Shown here piece by piece: positions 32,697-35,799 of a stretch of DNA of 35,799 nucleotides. The stretch covers positions 1 through 35,799 of the forward strand of contig NZ_NOYD01000022.1 of the NCBI RefSeq assembly GCF_002258315.1. Direction: 5' to 3'. Origin of the DNA: Rhodococcus sp. 06-462-5 (GTDB lineage: Bacteria; Actinomycetota; Actinomycetes; Mycobacteriales; Mycobacteriaceae). A program made the translations under genes and the position numbers. Below the pieces are notes generated by a model. The model did not search any database. It worked only from the letters and a program-made list of their open reading frames with translations, and was not told the DNA's origin. Every line of letters begins with the position of its first letter. Position 1 is the stretch's first letter.

Positions 32697-33719
32697 TCAC
32701 AGGGACGTGGTTCGGCGCGAGCCCCGTGCCGTACTGCGGGCAGCTACCGACAGCACCGAGGACACCGCTCGTCGCGGGGTCGGGGCGAGAGGCGAGCCGA
32801 CCGTCGGTGCACCGATCCGAATCAGCACCTGCGGCACACCCTGTCCGGCGGCCAAGGACTCGACCAGGCGTCGACTGCCCGACTGCTCGGTCATATGCGT
32901 GAGAGGGCAGGTCGCAAGACCATCGGCGGTTGCGGCCAGCAGGAAGGCGGACATGGCCCGCCCGCACTGCAACCAGTCGAGGCGTTCATCGGACGCGGTA
33001 CCGAGAATCACCACCGTGGACTCGTCCGCCGCCGGCTCTCGTGTTTCCGTTCTGCCGACTCGGCGTGGTTCGGGAAAGGCTCGGCCCACCTGCACCCTGG
33101 AGGACTCCGCACGATCGGTGAGAGCCTCCGGCGGAATTCCTCCCGATCGGAACGAGTGCCCGGCCCACCACCGGATCTCGGCCTGATACGTCGCGTCGTA
33201 CTTTCGTACGCCAGCGCTCAGCCTCGACGCCGTGGCCAGCGTCTCCTTGGCCTCGGCGGACAGGAACGTCGTTCGGATGTCGTCGGTTCCGTCGCCGCGA
33301 CCGACGTAGCGCGCGGGAATTCGGTTGTCCGGCACCGGACCGAACGCCCGGCGATCCGAGTGGCGGCGATTGATCGCAGCCAACAGGTCGAACTCGTGCG
33401 ATCGAGGGTGCGCGTCGTGGGTCAATCGAATACGCGCGAGATGGTCCGGCGCAGCGGCCGTCAGCATCGGTTCGACGTCGGCCGTCCACCGAAAGGCAGC
33501 GGCTGCAGTGCACAGATGGTCGAGCGCTGCCCCACAGCTGAGCACCATCTGCCGCTCGGTCGGGTCTATCGCCCCGAGCAGTCGGGACCGATCGGTGAAC
33601 AGGTCGAGTCCGTGTTCGGAGTACACCCACCTCCACGGTTGACTGTTGTGCACCGACGGAGCGCGGCACGCAAGCTCCACCAACATCTCCACCACGGCAG
33701 AATCCGGCTGATCGTTCAT
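32697..33719 (-). CDS. acg: Acg-family FMN-binding nitroreductase-like protein
   Basis: A 340-residue protein of the Acg group, nitroreductase-fold proteins made of two fused halves that bind FMN. The N-terminal signature LACRAPSVHNSQPWRW (16-31) and AINRRHSDRRAFGPVP are characteristic. The second half carries LDWLQCGRAMSAFLLAATADGLATCPLTHMTE and VPQVLIRIGAP. In M. tuberculosis, Acg (Rv2032) is strongly DosR-induced and appears to sequester flavin instead of acting as an ordinary reductase. The ATG follows a GGAGAG site. First gene of the minus-strand stress island, it is divergent from ilvD across a 257-base region with two DosR-like sites. Confidence 0.88.
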   Translation of the reverse strand: MNDQPDSAVVEMLVELACRAPSVHNSQPWRWVYSEHGLDLFTDRSRLLGAIDPTERQMVLSCGAALDHLCTAAAAFRWTADVEPMLTAAAPDHLARIRLTHDAHPRSHEFDLLAAINRRHSDRRAFGPVPDNRIPARYVGRGDGTDDIRTTFLSAEAKETLATASRLSAGVRKYDATYQAEIRWWAGHSFRSGGIPPEALTDRAESSRVQVGRAFPEPRRVGRTETREPAADESTVVILGTASDERLDWLQCGRAMSAFLLAATADGLATCPLTHMTEQSGSRRLVESLAAGQGVPQVLIRIGAPTVGSPLAPTPRRAVSSVLSVAARSTARGSRRTTSL

Positions 33720-33792
33720 CGTCTCTCCTCGACCTCCCACCGCACGGTGATGGCTGCCCACCACTGTCGACCCACGTTGGCAGTGCACGACA

Positions 33793-33822
33793 GGGCCGTT
33801 GGTCACTGTGTGGAGGGGACTT
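33793..33822. promoter_or_regulatory. possible pair of DosR-type boxes upstream of the Acg-family gene
   Basis: GGGCCGTTGGTCAC (33793-33806) agrees with the DosR core GGGACTWWAGTCCC at 10 of 14 positions. A second site with a perfect left half, GGGGACTT (33815-33822), lies about two helical turns away. They are 74-104 bases before the Acg start. Paired boxes at this distance are usual in DosR promoters; the assignment is tentative. Confidence 0.3.
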
Positions 33823-33949
33823 GCGGTGAAGAAATCCCGCCGAGGACTCACCTCGGCCACCACTGTTCGTGATGCGCCGAACCCGCGGGTTTAGGGTTGA
33901 CGGTGAATGCGACCTCAGGAGCGGAACCTCCGGGACGCGACCGAGGATC

Positions 33950-33955
33950 TATTTT
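33950..33955 (+). promoter_or_regulatory. candidate -10 of the ilvD promoter
   Basis: TATTTT lies 21 bases before the ilvD ATG, giving a short leader of about 15 bases that holds the AGGAG site. No clear -35 and no leader peptide for branched-chain amino-acid attenuation are visible. Confidence 0.28.
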
Positions 33956-33976
33956 CGCCGACCGCTCAGGAGTGTC

Positions 33977-35692
33977 ATGACGACCCCGCAGAATCCCCAC
34001 GAAGGCATCGACGTCAAGCCGCGCAGCCGCGACGTCACCGATGGACTGGAGAAGACCGCCGCCCGCGGCATGCTCCGCGCCGTCGGAATGGGCGACGAAG
34101 ACTGGGGCAAGTCCCAGATCGGTGTCGCGTCCTCGTGGAACGAGATCACCCCGTGCAACCTCTCGCTCGAACGTCTGGCGAAGGCCGTCAAGAAGGGCGT
34201 CCACGCCGCAGGCGGCTACCCGCTGGAATTCGGCACCATTTCGGTGTCCGACGGCATCTCGATGGGTCACGAGGGCATGCACTTCTCGTTGGTCTCACGT
34301 GAGGTGATCGCCGACAGCGTCGAAACCGTCATCAGCGCAGAACGTCTCGACGGTTCCGTTCTGCTCGCCGGTTGCGACAAGTCGCTGCCCGGAATGCTCA
34401 TGGCCGCAGCACGTCTGGATCTGGCGAGCGTATTCCTCTACGCCGGCTCCACATTGCCCGGTTTCGCGACCCTGTCCGACGGCAGCGAACACCAGGTGAC
34501 GATCATCGACGCCTTCGAGGCCGTCGGTGCCTGTTCACGCGGATTGATGTCGCGCGCCGACGTCGACACCATCGAACGCGCCATCTGCCCCGGAGAAGGT
34601 GCCTGCGGCGGAATGTACACCGCCAACACGATGGCCAGTGCAGCCGAAGCGATGGGAATGTCGTTGCCCGGCAGCGCATCTCCCCCCGCTCCCGATCGCC
34701 GACGCGACGGATTCGCACACGCCAGCGGCGAGGCCGTCGTCGATCTGCTGCGACGCGGCATCCGCACCAGCGACATCCTCACCAAGGAAGCCTTCGAGAA
34801 CGCCATCGCCGTCGTCATGGCATTCGGCGGCTCGACCAACGCGGTGCTGCACCTGCTCGCCATCGCGCACGAAGCCCAGGTGGACCTGACCCTCGCCGAC
34901 TTCACCCGAGTCGGCGCAAAGGTGCCGCACCTGGCCGACGTCAAGCCCTTCGGCAAGCACGTCATGACCGACGTCGACGCGATCGGCGGAGTTCCGGTGG
35001 TCATGAAGGCTCTGCTCGACGCCGGCCTGATGCACGGCGACTGCATGACCGTCACCGGAAAGACCGTGGCACAGAACCTCGCTCACATCGCACCCCCGGA
35101 CCCCGACGGCAAGGTTTTGCGCGCACTCGACAAGCCGATCCACCCGACCGGCGGCATCACCATCCTCGAGGGCTCACTCGCCCCCGGCGGGGCCGTGGTC
35201 AAGTCCGCGGGCTTCGACTCCGACGTCTTCGTCGGCACCGCACGAGTTTTCGAGCGCGAGCGCGCGGCCATGGACGCCCTCGAAGACGGCACCATCGCGG
35301 CCGGCGACGTCGTGGTCATCCGCTACGAGGGACCCAAGGGCGGACCCGGAATGCGCGAGATGCTCGCGATCACCGGAGCCATCAAGGGTGCCGGACTCGG
35401 TAAGGACGTCCTGTTGCTCACCGACGGCCGATTCTCCGGCGGCACCACCGGCCTCTGCGTCGGACATGTGGCCCCCGAGGCAGTCGACGGCGGCCCCATC
35501 GCCTTCGTCCGCGACGGTGACCAGATCCGACTCGACGTCGGCAAGGGCACCCTCGACCTGCTCGTCGACGCAGCCGAACTGGACTCACGCGCACAGGGCT
35601 GGGCACCACTGCCGCCGCGCTACACCCGAGGAGTACTGGCCAAATACTCCAAGCTGGTCGGATCGGCATCGAACGGTGCGGTGCTGATCTAG
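33977..35692 (+). CDS. ilvD: dihydroxy-acid dehydratase
   Basis: A 571-residue enzyme that dehydrates 2,3-dihydroxy-3-methyl acids to the 2-keto acids of valine, isoleucine and pantothenate synthesis. The iron-sulfur cluster cysteines are visible: Cys60 in EITPCNLSL, Cys133 in [10 protein letters not shown] and Cys210 in [16 protein letters not shown]. The last motif and the Lys in GCDK mark the IlvD/Edd family, and [20 protein letters not shown] near the C-terminus is the IlvD ending. Length is normal for actinobacteria. The ATG at 33977 follows AGGAG by four bases; the longer open frame from 33869 has no start signal. It stands alone, without ilvB, ilvN or ilvC, and is followed by a large inverted repeat. 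Confidence 0.95.
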   Translation: MTTPQNPHEGIDVKPRSRDVTDGLEKTAARGMLRAVGMGDEDWGKSQIGVASSWNEITPCNLSLERLAKAVKKGVHAAGGYPLEFGTISVSDGISMGHEGMHFSLVSREVIADSVETVISAERLDGSVLLAGCDKSLPGMLMAAARLDLASVFLYAGSTLPGFATLSDGSEHQVTIIDAFEAVGACSRGLMSRADVDTIERAICPGEGACGGMYTANTMASAAEAMGMSLPGSASPPAPDRRRDGFAHASGEAVVDLLRRGIRTSDILTKEAFENAIAVVMAFGGSTNAVLHLLAIAHEAQVDLTLADFTRVGAKVPHLADVKPFGKHVMTDVDAIGGVPVVMKALLDAGLMHGDCMTVTGKTVAQNLAHIAPPDPDGKVLRALDKPIHPTGGITILEGSLAPGGAVVKSAGFDSDVFVGTARVFERERAAMDALEDGTIAAGDVVVIRYEGPKGGPGMREMLAITGAIKGAGLGKDVLLLTDGRFSGGTTGLCVGHVAPEAVDGGPIAFVRDGDQIRLDVGKGTLDLLVDAAELDSRAQGWAPLPPRYTRGVLAKYSKLVGSASNGAVLI

Positions 35693-35720
35693 CCGACCCC
35701 TGCCCCGCCCGCCCCCCTGC

Positions 35721-35773
35721 CGCGTCAATGGACCATCGCATACGTCTCGGCGGTGCAATGGTCCATTGACGCG
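35721..35773. repeat. large inverted repeat after ilvD
   Basis: CGCGTCAATGGACCAT (35721-35736) is matched exactly by its reverse complement at 35758-35773 around a 21-base loop. After a short mismatch the pairing resumes outside with CCGCCCGCCC (35705-35714) against GGGCGGGCGG (35782-35791). The whole structure starts 13 bases past the ilvD stop, so it may be its terminator, or a member of a dispersed palindromic repeat family. It resembles the arm of the palindrome at 10302. Confidence 0.85.
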
Positions 35774-35799
35774 AACGGGGTGGGCGGGCGGACGGGGTG

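Noticed and set aside
1..35799. Mobile elements, integrases, CRISPR arrays, tRNA or rRNA genes
   Set aside because: No transposase or integrase motif, no regularly spaced repeats and no tRNA-like cloverleaf or rRNA sequence was seen on either strand.

Overview
This window is chromosomal DNA from a high-GC actinobacterium of the order Mycobacteriales, most likely Rhodococcus or a close relative. The evidence is the strong G/C third-position bias, the ugpA-ugpE-ugpB-ugpC order known from mycobacteria, a LigC/Prim-PolC repair pair, a stand-alone maltokinase, an L,D-transpeptidase, and a block of genes whose homologues belong to the mycobacterial DosR dormancy regulon. I see no rRNA, tRNA, CRISPR array, insertion sequence, phage gene or replication origin. 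Gene density is high and no gap between genes reaches 300 bases.

Layout. 1-2464 (minus strand): the start of an acyl-ACP desaturase, a GtrA-type membrane protein, a 55-residue membrane protein and maltokinase. 2622-3974 (plus): pirin and a DUF4190-type membrane protein. 3992-5110 (minus): a membrane diguanylate cyclase. 5216-8285 (minus): a tightly overlapping tetR-ATPase-permease efflux operon, divergent from an M13 metallopeptidase (8340-10298). A cytochrome P450 follows behind a perfect 40-bp palindrome. 11660-15915 (minus): the ugpAEBC glycerophosphodiester/glycerol-3-phosphate importer with a possible PHO box. 16051-16959 (minus): an L,D-transpeptidase.

17255-20371 (plus) is the most interesting stretch. 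Four translationally coupled genes encode a family 2 glycosyltransferase, an atypical acyl-CoA dehydrogenase-like flavoprotein, a PIG-L/LmbE deacetylase and a NodS-like methyltransferase. Together they look like a small pathway that builds, N-deacetylates and methylates a glycoconjugate whose product I cannot name. A leader with two hairpins precedes it.

20379-22240 (minus): a GAF-ANTAR RNA-binding regulator and a zinc-ribbon HEIGH peptidase-like protein. 22463-24801 (plus): NhaA fused to a DsbA-like domain, and an SdpI-like membrane protein. 24817-26954 (minus): Prim-PolC and LigC. 27059-29109 (plus): a Cys-rich lipoprotein coupled to an MFS drug exporter. 29114-33719 (minus): two tandem-domain universal stress proteins, an Rv1733c-like membrane protein, a flavin-binding PNPOx-domain fusion and an Acg-family nitroreductase-like protein, which together form a dormancy/hypoxia-type stress island. 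33977-35692 (plus): ilvD, followed by a second large inverted repeat.

Start sites were chosen by ribosome-binding site, by overlap with the preceding stop, by a leaderless promoter, or by family length. Where these disagree the entry says so.
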